Assembly: GCF_026427595.1 (NCBI RefSeq)
Contig: NZ_CP101527.1
Span: forward strand, 248,001-312,000
Direction of reading: 5' to 3'
Length of the DNA stretch: 64,000 bases
Source: Alkalimarinus sediminis
Lineage (GTDB): Bacteria; Pseudomonadota; Gammaproteobacteria; Pseudomonadales; Oleiphilaceae
In this document: piece by piece, positions 35,845 through 45,785 of the stretch
Layout of the letters: each line of letters starts with the position of its first letter
How positions within the stretch are numbered: the first letter of the stretch is position 1
Made by a program: the position numbers and the translations under genes
Notes under the pieces: generated by a model
Database searches by the model: none
Seen by the model: the letters and a program-made list of their open reading frames with translations, nothing else
Told to the model about the DNA's origin: nothing

Positions 35845-37110
35845 CTATTTGTTACTAAATTCTGGGTAAGCTTCCATACCACATTCAGCAAGGTCAACAC
35901 CTTCATACTCTTCTTCTTCGCTGACACGGATACCCATGACGGCTTTAAGAATACTCCATACCACTAGTGAAGCACCGAATACCCATACGAAGATCGTTGC
36001 TGCACCGATTAGCTGACCAGTGAAAGATACATCGCTGTTAGTTACAGGTACTAACAATAGACCTAATAGACCCACTACACCGTGTACAGAGATTGCACCC
36101 ACTGGATCATCAATTCTTAGCTTATCAAGTGTGATGATGCTGAATACCACTAATACACCACCGATTGCGCCAAATAGTGTTGCCTGAAGCGCGCTAGGCG
36201 TTGATGGCTCAGCCGTGATAGCGACCAGACCTGCAAGAGCACCATTTAATAGCATGGTTAAGTCAGCTTTGCCGAACAGTAAACGAGCCGTGATTAACGC
36301 TGCTACTGCGCCGCCTGCTGCTGCTGCATTAGTGTTTAAGAAAACCATTGCCACTGCGTTAGCGCTGTTGATATCGCCAAGTTTCAAGACAGAACCACCG
36401 TTGAAACCGAACCAGCCCATCCATAAGATGAACGTACCTAATGTCGCTAGTGGCAGGTTAGCACCTGGGATTGCATTAACTTGACCGTTCGCGCCGTACT
36501 TACCTTTACGAGCACCTAGCAGTAAAACACCCGCTAGCGCTGCAGAAGCACCGGCCATGTGAACGATACCAGAACCCGCGAAGTCAGAAAAACCAAGGTC
36601 GCCAAGGTTGTACATACCGAATACAGCGTTTCCACCCCAAGTCCAAGAACCTTCAAGAGGGTAAATAACCGCGGTCATTGCAACGGCAAAAGCCAAGAAA
36701 GCCCAAAGCTTCATACGCTCTGCAACCGCACCGGATACGATCGACATAGCTGTTGCTACGAATACAACCTGGAAGAAAAAGTCAGAAGCACCTGAGTAGA
36801 TAGAGCCACCTTCAAAACCGTCTTCGCGGCCAGCAAACTCACCTAAAGTAGCGGTAACATCGACATCTTGAATGCCAGATAGGAATATGTCGCCACCGTA
36901 CATGATTGAATATCCACAAACGAGATACATAATGCACGAGATTGAGAATAGGGCGACGTTTTTGGTTAGAATTTCGGTAGTGTTTTTGGAGCGAACCAGA
37001 CCTGCTTCAAGCATTGCAAATCCAGCGGCCATCCACATGACCAAGGCACCACAAACAAGGAAATAGAAGGTATCCATTGCATACTGCAACTGGAAAATAT
37101 TGTTTTCCAT
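35845..37110 (-). CDS. amtB: ammonium transporter
   Basis: AmtB is a trimeric inner-membrane ammonium channel. The 421 residues form about eleven helices. FALVWMAAGFAMLEAGLVRSKN-like sequence at the start (MWMAAGFAMLEAGLVRSKNT), DFAGSGIVHMAGASAALAG with the pore histidine, and GVVGLLGLLLVPV with the second are seen. There is no clear signal peptide. GGAGGG precedes the ATG. It lies 63 bases after glnK; the PII protein blocks it when nitrogen is plentiful. Confidence 0.95.
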   Translation of the reverse strand: MENNIFQLQYAMDTFYFLVCGALVMWMAAGFAMLEAGLVRSKNTTEILTKNVALFSISCIMYLVCGYSIMYGGDIFLSGIQDVDVTATLGEFAGREDGFEGGSIYSGASDFFFQVVFVATAMSIVSGAVAERMKLWAFLAFAVAMTAVIYPLEGSWTWGGNAVFGMYNLGDLGFSDFAGSGIVHMAGASAALAGVLLLGARKGKYGANGQVNAIPGANLPLATLGTFILWMGWFGFNGGSVLKLGDINSANAVAMVFLNTNAAAAGGAVAALITARLLFGKADLTMLLNGALAGLVAITAEPSTPSALQATLFGAIGGVLVVFSIITLDKLRIDDPVGAISVHGVVGLLGLLLVPVTNSDVSFTGQLIGAATIFVWVFGASLVVWSILKAVMGIRVSEEEEYEGVDLAECGMEAYPEFSNK

Positions 37111-37173
37111 AATTAAGCCCTCCGCACTAGGCTTATTTGATGATTAAATTAAGAACGCGTTACTTGATTGCAA

Positions 37174-37524
<351 letters not shown>

Positions 37525-37651
37525 TTAGAGCCGCCGAGATTTTTAGTTATTGGGCCGGTTGACCGATACTATTACTACGCACACTGTACATTTGCTTACC
37601 GCTTATAGAGCGATAACCGCAAATGTAACCGTGCGGATTGTACGTAGTATT

Positions 37652-37667
37652 AGCATTAGCTGTGCCA
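37652..37667 (-). promoter_or_regulatory. sigma-54 promoter of glnK-amtB
   Basis: Read on the minus strand, TGGCACAGCTAATGCT fits the sigma-54 consensus, with GG and GC ten bases apart and a full TGGCAC -24 box. The start of transcription would be near 37641, about 130 bases before the glnK ATG. Confidence 0.85.
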
Positions 37668-37802
37668 ATGGCCAAAATAACATAAAAAACAATAAGATAG
37701 CGCTATTAGTTTTGGGTTTGTTAATTTTAAAAGCCCAATTATAGCGCATTGTTAATGAATGCGAACTGATCTAGTGCGGTATTATTGATTAATGATATTT
37801 AG

Positions 37803-37819
37803 TGCACCAGAGTGGTGCA
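37803..37819. promoter_or_regulatory. NtrC binding site
   Basis: TGCACCAGAGTGGTGCA is a near-perfect palindrome equal to the NtrC consensus TGCACC-N5-GGTGCA. It lies about 140 bases upstream of the glnK sigma-54 promoter, the usual enhancer distance. Confidence 0.88.
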
Positions 37820-38017
37820 ATAGTGCTTGTAACGCCTCTCATAAGGGGTTTAGGAGGTGCTTGTAACGCCCTATGCTAGATTAATTTAGCAGATCATATT
37901 GGGCGTGTTAGAATGACGCATACGACACAACCTGAAAACGTATCCGATAATACAGGTTCGCCCCGTCAGGCGAGTAGAGTAGCCTTTAACCCATTGAATG
38001 ATAAGGAAGTGCAGTTA

Positions 38018-38272
38018 ATGTTAACCCCACAGCAGCTTTTAAGTTCTATTCATGAGCAGGTCGGTCAGTTTATTCCTGATGTTGCTAAGTCTGCACAAGA
38101 TGACCTGCACAATCATGTAAAAATGGTCGTTAGCAGTGTTCTGAGCAAACTAGACCTTGTTACCCGAGAAGAGTTTGAGACCCAACAAGCCGTCTTACAA
38201 AGAACTCGCTCCATGTTAGAGCAATTAGAAAAGCAAGTCAGTGAGCTAGAAGAAAAGCTTACAAGCAAATAA
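38018..38272 (+). CDS. ubiK: ubiquinone biosynthesis accessory factor UbiK
   Basis: UbiK (YqiC, BMFP family) is a small coiled-coil protein that helps the late aerobic steps of ubiquinone synthesis. The 84 residues run MLTPQQLLSSIHEQVGQFIPD, then LDLVTREEFETQQAVLQRTRSML and a C-terminal leucine-zipper-like helix ELEEKL. The open frame continues 35 codons upstream, but an AAGGAAG site eight bases before this ATG and the family length favour the shorter form. Confidence 0.88.
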   Translation: MLTPQQLLSSIHEQVGQFIPDVAKSAQDDLHNHVKMVVSSVLSKLDLVTREEFETQQAVLQRTRSMLEQLEKQVSELEEKLTSK

Positions 38273-38437
38273 AGAGCTAAACACCTGTAGCTAATAAAAT
38301 AATAGGCTACTTGGGGTTTATCATTGTTTGAATTACAGCGTGCATTGATAGATGCACTACATTGGAACATCCCATTTTATAGAGCTGATTGTCATATTTA
38401 TCAGTATATATAAGGTGGGACAATAGCAAGGAATGCT

Positions 38438-39946
38438 ATGTCTCTTTCGATTATCTATAGCCGTGCCCGCGTGGGCGTCAGTTCGCCGTTAGTCACGGTA
38501 GAAACTCATATCTCTAATGGCCTGCCTAGTTTGTCTATTGTGGGTCTCCCTGAAACCGCAGTTAAAGAGAGCAAAGATCGAGTTAGAAGTGCGCTTATTA
38601 ACTCTGGTTTTGAGTTCCCTAACCGACGCATCACAATCAACTTAGCCCCAGCTGATCTACCTAAAGAGGGTGGTCGATACGATTTGGCGATTGCATTAGG
38701 CATATTAACGGCTTCACATCAGCTACCTGCCGAGCCTTTTTCCAGCCGTGAGTTTATTGGAGAGCTAGCCCTAACGGGTGATGTTCGTTCAGTAAAGGGC
38801 TGCCTTCCCGCAGCCATGGCGTGTGGCAAAGAGGGTCGAACATTGTACATCCCCTCACAGAATAGCGAAGAAGCATCGTTATGTCGGTCAACACGAATGC
38901 TTGCAGCAGATCACCTTTTACAAGTTTGCTCAGATATTAAAGGTGATGCACTTCTGCCTGAATTAACCCTGGATGAACATCCCCGTGAACGTCTGACTGT
39001 GCCCGATCTACTGGATGTTAAAGGTCAGTTTCTAGCACGTCGCGCACTGGAGATTGCTGCAGCGGCGAGTCTTAATCTGTTGTTTTATGGTCCACCGGGT
39101 ACGGGAAAAAGTATGTTGGCCTCTCGTTTGCCGGGTATATTGCCCGGTTTATCAGAGAGTGAAGCTCTTGAAGTGGCGGCCATTCACTCTATTAGTGGTC
39201 AGCCGGTTGATATTGCCCATTGGGGGCGTCGCCCCTTTAGAACGCCCCATCATACGGCCTCTGCAGTTGCCTTGGTGGGAGGAGGGAGCTCACCCAAACC
39301 GGGCGAAATATCTCTGGCCCACAATGGTGTACTTTTTCTAGATGAGCTGCCGGAGTACAGTCGTAAAGTGTTAGAGGTATTACGCGAGCCGTTAGAGAGC
39401 GGTCATATTGCGATCTCTCGTGCTGCATCGCAGATTACCTTTCCTGCGCGCTTTCAATTAGTGGCTGCTATGAACCCATGCCCCTGTGGGTACCACGGTC
39501 ACCCTAATATCGAATGCACAGACACACCGCAGCAGATTGCCAAGTATCGACAAAAACTATCGGGCCCTTTGTTGGATCGTTTTGATATGCATGTTGAGGT
39601 GCCCGCTCAGGCAGCAGACGTACTAATTGCCAAATCGCTCAATACAGAAAGCAGCGATATAGTACGAGACCGGGTTTTGGCCGCTCGTGAAATTCAATTT
39701 CAGCGCTCAGGTAAGGCTAATAGAGAGTTATCAGGTGGAGAGCTTGAAGAGGTCTGTAAATTAAACGACCAGTCTCGGGCGTTATTAGAAAACGCTATGA
39801 ATCGGTTGGGGCTTTCGGCAAGAGCCTTTCATCGTGTACTTAGGGTTGCTAGAACAATAGCAGATCTTCAACAGGTGGAATCGGTATCAATGCAGCATAT
39901 TACTGAAGCGTTGGGTTATCGAAAGCTCGATCGCAAGGCTACCTGA
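38438..39946 (+). CDS. YifB/ComM-family Mg-chelatase-like AAA ATPase
   Basis: ComM is a branch-migration helicase needed for natural transformation in Haemophilus and Vibrio. The 502-residue protein has an N-terminal domain (VETHISNGLPSLSIVGLPE, then NLAPADLPKEGGRYDLAIALGIL), Walker A YGPPGTGKSML, Walker B-like GVLFLDELPEYS, and MNPCPCGYHG, a cysteine-rich insert. RAFHRVLRVARTIADLQ ends it. AAGGAA precedes the ATG. With pilT/pilU elsewhere in the window, natural competence is possible. Confidence 0.92.
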   Translation: MSLSIIYSRARVGVSSPLVTVETHISNGLPSLSIVGLPETAVKESKDRVRSALINSGFEFPNRRITINLAPADLPKEGGRYDLAIALGILTASHQLPAEPFSSREFIGELALTGDVRSVKGCLPAAMACGKEGRTLYIPSQNSEEASLCRSTRMLAADHLLQVCSDIKGDALLPELTLDEHPRERLTVPDLLDVKGQFLARRALEIAAAASLNLLFYGPPGTGKSMLASRLPGILPGLSESEALEVAAIHSISGQPVDIAHWGRRPFRTPHHTASAVALVGGGSSPKPGEISLAHNGVLFLDELPEYSRKVLEVLREPLESGHIAISRAASQITFPARFQLVAAMNPCPCGYHGHPNIECTDTPQQIAKYRQKLSGPLLDRFDMHVEVPAQAADVLIAKSLNTESSDIVRDRVLAAREIQFQRSGKANRELSGGELEEVCKLNDQSRALLENAMNRLGLSARAFHRVLRVARTIADLQQVESVSMQHITEALGYRKLDRKAT

Positions 39947-39958
39947 TTATAGCAGGCA

Positions 39959-39985
39959 AAAAAAACCGCCTGACAGCGCAGGCGG
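39959..39985 (-). terminator. leftward terminator for the nrt operon
   Basis: The stem ccgcctg / caggcgg with a 6-base loop is preceded on plus by seven A, giving a U-run on the minus strand. It faces the nrtA-nrtB-nrtD operon, though about 250 bases past its last stop. Confidence 0.75.
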
Positions 39986-40237
39986 CTCAATAAAAAGGGT
40001 CTTAAAGGAAGATAGAACCATGATTGCTTCTCAATGATTCTGTCTTCATTATAAACTGAACCGAATGTAAAATTGGTTAAATATTGCTCATGTTCTGTTA
40101 AACATTGTGAAATACAGGGATAAAGTCATTTTAATGGCTAATTCGTGATGCATTAGGCGCATCAACTGAGAGCCTTGCGGCTGTTTAAGCGTGAACATAT
40201 AGCGGTTTTTATATCCCGTGCTGATTCAATCTAGAGA

Positions 40238-41035
40238 CTACGCCGCCTCGGGTTTACTGTGTCTTTCATGCAAGAACGAAAGCACTTGCGCCCGGTAGTG
40301 GTTATAGGTTGGGTTGTCTGCAAGGGCCAGGCGGTGTCTTGGTCTTGGCAAATCGATGTCGAGTATTTCACCTACAGTGGCCTCTGGGCCGTTGGTCATC
40401 ATCACGATTCGGTCAGAAAGCAGTACTGCCTCATCAACGTCATGGGTGATCATAATGACCGTATTATTCAGGTCTGCCTGTATCTCCATTAAAGAGTCTT
40501 GAAGGTGAGAGCGGGTTAATGCGTCTAGTGCACCAAAGGGTTCATCCATTAACAGTACTTTTGGTTTCATAGCTAATGCGCGAGCAATGCCGATGCGTTG
40601 CTTCATACCACCTGAAATTTCACCAGGTCTTTTACGTGCGGCATGGGTCATGTGTACTAGCTCAAGGTTGTGCATTATCCAGTCGTGGCGCTCTTTGCGA
40701 TTCATCGTCTTGGTAAAAACAGTATCCACTGCCAGTTTGACGTTTTCATAACAGCTCAACCAAGGTAGCAATGAGTGATTCTGAAACACTACTGATCGCT
40801 CAGGGCCGGGCTCTGAGACTTCTTTACCGTCTAGAATTACGCCACCGGAAGTTGCTTGATATAAGCCAGCGACAATATTGAGTACGGTCGACTTACCACA
40901 ACCCGAATGCCCGATGAGTGAGATAAATTCGCCTTTGTCGATTCTTAGATCAACACTGTCTAAGGCTTTAAAAGGGCCTGATGGTGTAGGGAACTCAATA
41001 GAGACTTGTTCAATGCTTAAATATGATGAACTCAT
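40238..41035 (-). CDS. nrtD: nitrate ABC transporter ATP-binding protein
   Basis: The 265-residue ATPase of a nitrate/nitrite importer. Walker A is GHSGCGKST at 42-50, the signature ISGGMKQRIGIARAL, and Walker B VLLMDEPFGALD with the FGALD pattern of the nitrate/sulfonate/taurine subgroup. VDEAVLLSDRIVMMTNGPEATVGEI suits NrtD rather than SsuB. It follows nrtB by 99 bases. Confidence 0.9.
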   Translation of the reverse strand: MSSSYLSIEQVSIEFPTPSGPFKALDSVDLRIDKGEFISLIGHSGCGKSTVLNIVAGLYQATSGGVILDGKEVSEPGPERSVVFQNHSLLPWLSCYENVKLAVDTVFTKTMNRKERHDWIMHNLELVHMTHAARKRPGEISGGMKQRIGIARALAMKPKVLLMDEPFGALDALTRSHLQDSLMEIQADLNNTVIMITHDVDEAVLLSDRIVMMTNGPEATVGEILDIDLPRPRHRLALADNPTYNHYRAQVLSFLHERHSKPEAA

Positions 41036-41134
41036 GTCATTACTCCATTAATAAATCTGTATATATCGTATGTGTCATTCCAGCCTACGCGAGGATGGCT
41101 CTCTAAAAATTAAGGTGATTTTGCTGTTTACGTG

Positions 41135-42157
41135 CTATTTAAGGATCGCGCTTTTATCCCATGACACACGTTTTTGCAGCGTTAGCATTAATCGGTCGAG
41201 AATAAACCCGATAAAGCCAATCGTTAGAACCGCTACCATAATTCTGCCTAGAGAGTTGGAACTGCCATTTTGAAACTCATCCCATACGAACTTTCCTAGC
41301 CCTGGGTTTTGCGCCAACATCTCAGCGGCAATCAGCACCATCCAGCCAACACCCAGAGAGAGGCGTAGCCCGGTAAATATCATCGGAATAGAAGAGGGTA
41401 AAACCACTTTGGTGAGTTTTTGAAACCAGTTGAGACGAAGTACCCGACTCACATTAATCAGATCTTTATCGATTGAGCCAACACCTACAGCGGTATTGAT
41501 GAGGGTTGGCCATAGGCAGCATAGGGTGACGGTGATGGCAGATGTGACAAATGATTTTGCAAACATGGGGTCATCACTCACGTAAACCGCACTGACGACC
41601 ATGGTCACAATAGGTAGCCAAGCGAGTGGCGAGACAGGCTTAAATATCTGAATAAGTGGGTCTAGTGCAGAGTAAACGGTTTGATTTAGCCCGCATATAA
41701 TCCCAATCGGGATAGCAATAAAGCTCGCAAGCAGAAAACCGGTGAAAACGGTGTATAGGCTCGTCCATATCTGGTCTAGATAAGTTGCGCGGCCGTTATA
41801 GTCTCGCCATTTAACGGTTGCGTCTGGATTTTTAGCCAGTTTTGCGGCATTGCGTTTCTCTTGGCGCTCATAGAAGGCCAATTCTTTTTCTTTTTCAGCT
41901 TGGTGTTCTGCCATCAGGCCTTGAGCTTGTTCAATTACTTGGCTTGGACCGGGGAGTTTGCCTAAGCTGGTATTTACTTTGGAAGCGGATAGATCCCAAA
42001 AAAACAGGAACAATGCAAAGGCAACGAGTGGAATACCAAGTGACTTGAAAATCGTATTAATTTGCTCACCTGGGTTGTCTCCTTTGGCCAGTTTTACAAA
42101 CGGTGCCAGCCAGCTGAGCCCGCTAGATTCAAAAAAGTTAATTATTCGTGTAGACAT
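41135..42157 (-). CDS. nrtB: nitrate ABC transporter permease
   Basis: The 340-residue permease has a cytoplasmic charged stretch followed by six membrane segments. LVQIFKPVSPLAWLPIVTMV-like sequence (LIQIFKPVSPLAWLPIV) and the EAA-type loop RVLRLNWFQKLTKVVLPSSIP are characteristic of NrtB. A start inside the long frame (MSTRIINFFESS) was chosen, with AAAGG upstream. The 40-odd-residue charged insert around EKELAFYERQEKR is longer than in many NrtB proteins. Confidence 0.9.
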   Translation of the reverse strand: MSTRIINFFESSGLSWLAPFVKLAKGDNPGEQINTIFKSLGIPLVAFALFLFFWDLSASKVNTSLGKLPGPSQVIEQAQGLMAEHQAEKEKELAFYERQEKRNAAKLAKNPDATVKWRDYNGRATYLDQIWTSLYTVFTGFLLASFIAIPIGIICGLNQTVYSALDPLIQIFKPVSPLAWLPIVTMVVSAVYVSDDPMFAKSFVTSAITVTLCCLWPTLINTAVGVGSIDKDLINVSRVLRLNWFQKLTKVVLPSSIPMIFTGLRLSLGVGWMVLIAAEMLAQNPGLGKFVWDEFQNGSSNSLGRIMVAVLTIGFIGFILDRLMLTLQKRVSWDKSAILK

Positions 42158-42289
42158 AGGACTGCAACCTTTAAAGTGGGGGAATGTACGGGTAGTCCGT
42201 ATCAACGCTACCGGTATTTAAATGGGTCTAGTATTGAAGTGCTGAGTATGAGGAGGCCTACTCCTCCTCATACCAATTCCAGACTTCAA

Positions 42290-43672
42290 TTAGATCTGTT
42301 CTTTTCCTTTCAGGCCGATGGAGAACTTCTCTAGGTAAGCATTAGGTTGTTTACCATCGTAGGTAATGCCATCAATAAAGTCTGACTGAGGTGGCTTAAA
42401 GCCATCTTCAGTAGCAAAGTCCGGGAAGTCGCTTGCTTTAAGCTTTCCTTCTGCGATTAACTCTTTAGCCGCCTGAGCATAAATGTCTGGACGGTAGACA
42501 CTTTTAGCGACATCCATGTACCAGCTATCCGCTTTTTGCTCTGAGATCTGACCCCATCTACGCATTTGAGTCAGATACCAAATGGCATCGCTGTAGTAAG
42601 GGTAGGTTGCGTTATAGCGGAAGAATACGTTGAAGTCTGGCACCTCGCGCTTATCACCTTTCTCGTACTCAAATGTGCCGGTCATACTGTTTGCGATGAC
42701 ATCATAATCGGCCCCTACATAATTGGGTTGCGAAAGAATCTTCACGGCTTCTGGTCGATTGCCATTGTTGTTGGCATCGAGCCATTGCGCTGCGCGGATT
42801 AGCGATTTAACCACCGCTATGTGGGTGTTAGGGTATTTGTCTGCCCACCCTTTACTCACACCAAATACTTTCTCTGGATTGTTTTTCCAAATTTCGTAGT
42901 CGGTAATAACAGGTACGCCGATATCCTTAAAGACGGCTTGCTGGTTCCAGGGTTCACCTACGCAGTAACCATAAATAGTGCCGGCTTCCATTGTTGATGG
43001 CATTTGAGGAGGTGGTGTAACCGATAGCAGTGCATCTGCATCGATCTTGCCCGAAGTGTCTCCTTTATGGGGGGCATATAACCCAGGATTAATACCGCCA
43101 GCGGCTAACCAGTAACGAAGCTCGTAGTTATGAGTCGATACTGGGAACACCATCCCCATATTGAAAGGCTTACCTTCGTCTTTGTATTTTTCAATAACCG
43201 GCTTTAGATAGTCCGCTTTAATCGGGTGAACAGGTTTGCCATCAGCATCTTTTGGTACCAACGGCTTCATCTCCTCCCAGACCTTATTAGAAACGGTTAT
43301 AGCGTTACCGTTAAGGTCCATACTAAATGCGGTGATGATGTGAGACTGGGTACCAAACCCAATGGTTGCACCTAGAGGTTGGCCGGCCAGCATGTGTGCG
43401 CCGTCTAGTTCCCCTGTAATGACGCGATCAAGTAATACCTTCCAGTTTGCTTGAGCCTCTAGCTGTACATATAAACCTTCATCTTCAAAGAAGCCTTTTT
43501 CATATGCGATCGCCAGTGGCGCCATATCCGTTAGTTTAATAAAACCAAACTTTAGATCTTCTTTTTCCGGCTCTACTGCCTGACTTAGAGAAGGTAGGCT
43601 GATGGCTGCCGATATAGAGAGTGTGAGTAGTAAATTTTTAAACTTCTTTTGCTTTTTGACTGCGTTGCCCAT
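42290..43672 (-). CDS. nrtA: nitrate ABC transporter substrate-binding protein
   Basis: The 460-residue exported receptor belongs to the NrtA/CmpA family. A signal peptide ([19 protein letters not shown], cleavage near SQA at 32) precedes [46 protein letters not shown] and [13 protein letters not shown] are family features. It lacks a lipobox, so it is soluble in the periplasm. An AGGAG site precedes the ATG and is embedded in a hairpin. Confidence 0.92.
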   Translation of the reverse strand: MGNAVKKQKKFKNLLLTLSISAAISLPSLSQAVEPEKEDLKFGFIKLTDMAPLAIAYEKGFFEDEGLYVQLEAQANWKVLLDRVITGELDGAHMLAGQPLGATIGFGTQSHIITAFSMDLNGNAITVSNKVWEEMKPLVPKDADGKPVHPIKADYLKPVIEKYKDEGKPFNMGMVFPVSTHNYELRYWLAAGGINPGLYAPHKGDTSGKIDADALLSVTPPPQMPSTMEAGTIYGYCVGEPWNQQAVFKDIGVPVITDYEIWKNNPEKVFGVSKGWADKYPNTHIAVVKSLIRAAQWLDANNNGNRPEAVKILSQPNYVGADYDVIANSMTGTFEYEKGDKREVPDFNVFFRYNATYPYYSDAIWYLTQMRRWGQISEQKADSWYMDVAKSVYRPDIYAQAAKELIAEGKLKASDFPDFATEDGFKPPQSDFIDGITYDGKQPNAYLEKFSIGLKGKEQI

Positions 43673-43679
43673 GTGGACT

Positions 43680-43713
43680 CCTATTAGGATGTTTTAAAAT
43701 ACTTACTAATAGG
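43680..43713 (-). promoter_or_regulatory. nrtA leader hairpin covering the ribosome-binding site
   Basis: The perfect 8-bp arms cctattag / ctaatagg flank an 18-nt loop. On the transcript the second arm includes most of the AGGAG ribosome-binding site of nrtA. It could limit translation until opened; no ligand is known. Confidence 0.5.
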
Positions 43714-43719
43714 TATATC

Positions 43720-43742
43720 AATCTATATGCCATGTATAGATT
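43720..43742. promoter_or_regulatory. 23-bp palindrome upstream of nrtA
   Basis: The 8-bp arms aatctata / tatagatt flank a 7-base centre. It lies about 50 bases before the nrtA start and next to the leader hairpin. It may be an operator or the first stem of a two-hairpin leader. Confidence 0.5.
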
Positions 43743-44085
43743 AAATATAATAAAAACAATTATATAGATGGTTTTTTTGTGGGTTTTGACTCATTTTATC
43801 AGCCGGTTATCATAGATTAGTGCACTTATATCGGGGTAGGTATAACTAATATGGGGCGTATTCATAGGTGAAAGAGTAGTGCCTGTAGCGCTTGGGTGCA
43901 TTAACTTGGTGCGGTTTGGGAGATGGGCTATCTATTTGTGGCTATTTAGTAGAGATCATCGGTCGGATTTTGCCTTGGTCGATGACAAACATCGCAGAGT
44001 ACAAGCTAGGGTAGGCAAGCCAGTGATCGCTGCTTATGTGAGTGGACTAACCGCAACCAACAAGCTTTATATTAATAGACTTAGG

Positions 44086-44955
44086 TTAAGAGTGATAACT
44101 TGAGCGATATATCCACTCTTGCATGTCACCATCTATACTTTTACTCATCAACTTATAGGCTTTTAAAAGAACATCATAGGTGGCCATTATAAACTGGCTC
44201 CCGCTAGTATATATCTCATCCGAGAACAGTTCAGGTGTCGAGTGTTGTGTAAAATGCAGCGAAAGTTGTCTTAAAAACGTCTCCATATGCCGCTGACTGT
44301 TATTGGCTGATCTTGATTGCTGAATAATACGGTAGTGTTCAGCACTGCATTGCACAATTGTTGACTGAGCTTTGCTGTTGAAGGCTTTTACTTCATCGAT
44401 CAAGAATTTAATTTTAGAGATTATTTTGTCTGAATTAGTCTTTTGTGCTGCACAATGGGTAGCGAGGCCCCTTGCTTGAGCAGTAGACTCGATTAATCGG
44501 GGTAGGTCATTTAAACAGTAGAGTGTAAGTGCTTTGTGTTGGTCGTTTAGGTAGTGATGCCCGGCGCGCTGACTGATATCGCTGTTAATTTTGAGTATTA
44601 GGTCTATTAGATGGCTATGCAATAAAAAGTTCTGCATCACGCTATCTTTTTGCCATTGGCTGCGAATCGTAACCCACTCCCCATTAAGTTGCCTTATCTC
44701 TTGTTCGGTTAATAGCTTTTCATCATTGCGGCTTAGCGTTGCTAAGTGTCGCGTCGTGGTTTTTTGAATACTCACGATCCTGTTTTCAAAGAACAGGTCA
44801 CCACCTAGTGAGGCCAGGCTTGCAGCTCGGTGCCGCTGTATCTCTAGCATAAGGTCTAGTAATTTTTTGCTGTTATTGATGCCGTCAAGGCGTCTTCTGT
44901 GCTGTTGGTATAGATAGTGGGCGTCTACTATTTTTTTATTATGGGTGTCTAGCAT
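44086..44955 (-). CDS. helical protein, possibly NIT-domain-like (nitrate/nitrite sensing)
   Basis: The 289-residue protein has no signal peptide or membrane segments and appears mostly helical. LMLEIQRHRAASLASLGGD resembles the Q-R-x-R-x-x-S helix of nitrate-sensing NIT domains, and LPRLIESTAQARGLATHCAA resembles their second half. There is no ANTAR or kinase domain after it. Its place upstream of nrtA suggests a link to nitrate. The family call is weak; it could equally be an unrelated four-helix protein. Confidence 0.4.
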   Translation of the reverse strand: MLDTHNKKIVDAHYLYQQHRRRLDGINNSKKLLDLMLEIQRHRAASLASLGGDLFFENRIVSIQKTTTRHLATLSRNDEKLLTEQEIRQLNGEWVTIRSQWQKDSVMQNFLLHSHLIDLILKINSDISQRAGHHYLNDQHKALTLYCLNDLPRLIESTAQARGLATHCAAQKTNSDKIISKIKFLIDEVKAFNSKAQSTIVQCSAEHYRIIQQSRSANNSQRHMETFLRQLSLHFTQHSTPELFSDEIYTSGSQFIMATYDVLLKAYKLMSKSIDGDMQEWIYRSSYHS

Positions 44956-45308
44956 AGTTAACAGAATCCATAAGAAGTTTGACTCTTTCTATGCATTCAC
45001 TATGCCAAAGGGGGTATATAGATTAGCTATATATGGTTATCTTTTTCTGGTTTAAGACTATATGACACCTCGACTGCGCTGACTCTGCCTAGGTTAACGT
45101 TATGATTTTATGATGGTTACTTTAAAAGGTAAGCCAAGTGAGGGGGTCGCTCTAATCGATAATGTTGGCTTAGAATACCGAAAATTGGTTGCCTATTGGG
45201 TTATCGAGACAACTTGATAAAAAGAAAAAAGTGCCATTATTGTGCAAGACGTACCGGCTAAAAGGCAGTGGATAGCGAGCGAGTGTGCTCTGACGATTAG
45301 TGGACGGT
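44956..45308. other. intergenic gap with no supported feature
   Basis: About 350 bases between the helical protein gene and the deaminase gene. I see no ORF with a ribosome-binding site and no clear terminator or repeat. Confidence 0.5.
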
Positions 45309-45785
45309 TTAATACTCTACACGATTTGGAGTGTTGAGCCACTCTTGTAATAAGGCTTGCCCTTCGGACGGGATTAAGATTGCCATCCCCATACTACGCT
45401 GTCCAACAGGCTTAGCGATCTCTTGATATAGGTAATCATCATCAAACCCCACCAAGCTAGCGTCTTCTCGATTGGCAGAGTACCAAATCTTGCTAATACC
45501 GGCCCAATAAGCCGCGCTTAGACACATCGGACATGGCTCGCAGCTTGAGTAAAGTTCGTAACCTTTTAAATCCCAGGTGTTGAGCTCTTGGCAGGCTTTA
45601 CGAATTGCGACTATTTCTGCGTGAGCAGTGGGGTCATTACCGGTGGTGACACTGTTGCAGCCAGAGGATATTTCGACGCCGTCTTTCGCAATAACCGCCC
45701 CAAACGGACCGCCAAGGCCGTTCTTTATATTATGTTGAGCCAGACTTATTGTTTTTCTGATGAGTTCAACGTGGCGCTGTTCCAT
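45309..45785 (-). CDS. guaD: guanine deaminase (cytidine-deaminase fold)
   Basis: This 158-residue enzyme most resembles Bacillus GuaD, which converts guanine to xanthine. The zinc site is HAEIVAIRKACQ with His55 and Glu57, plus CEPCPMC with Cys85 and Cys88. GGPFGAVIAKDG and the C-terminal VGFDDDYLYQEIAKP, which covers the active site in GuaD, are distinctive; a tRNA adenosine deaminase would lack the latter. An AGGT site precedes the ATG. Proximity to nitrate and ammonium genes fits purine nitrogen use. Confidence 0.85.
   Translation of the reverse strand: MEQRHVELIRKTISLAQHNIKNGLGGPFGAVIAKDGVEISSGCNSVTTGNDPTAHAEIVAIRKACQELNTWDLKGYELYSSCEPCPMCLSAAYWAGISKIWYSANREDASLVGFDDDYLYQEIAKPVGQRSMGMAILIPSEGQALLQEWLNTPNRVEY

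Larger units (their letters stand above)
43673..44085. other. nrtA control region
   Basis: About 413 bases with the two hairpin elements and AT-rich sequence. No sigma-54 motif or full NtrC box was found. A 74-codon rightward frame here was rejected. Confidence 0.55.

Noticed and set aside
43879-44103. 74-codon rightward frame before the helical protein gene
   Set aside because: No ribosome-binding site, no recognisable motif, and it overlaps the end of the opposite gene.
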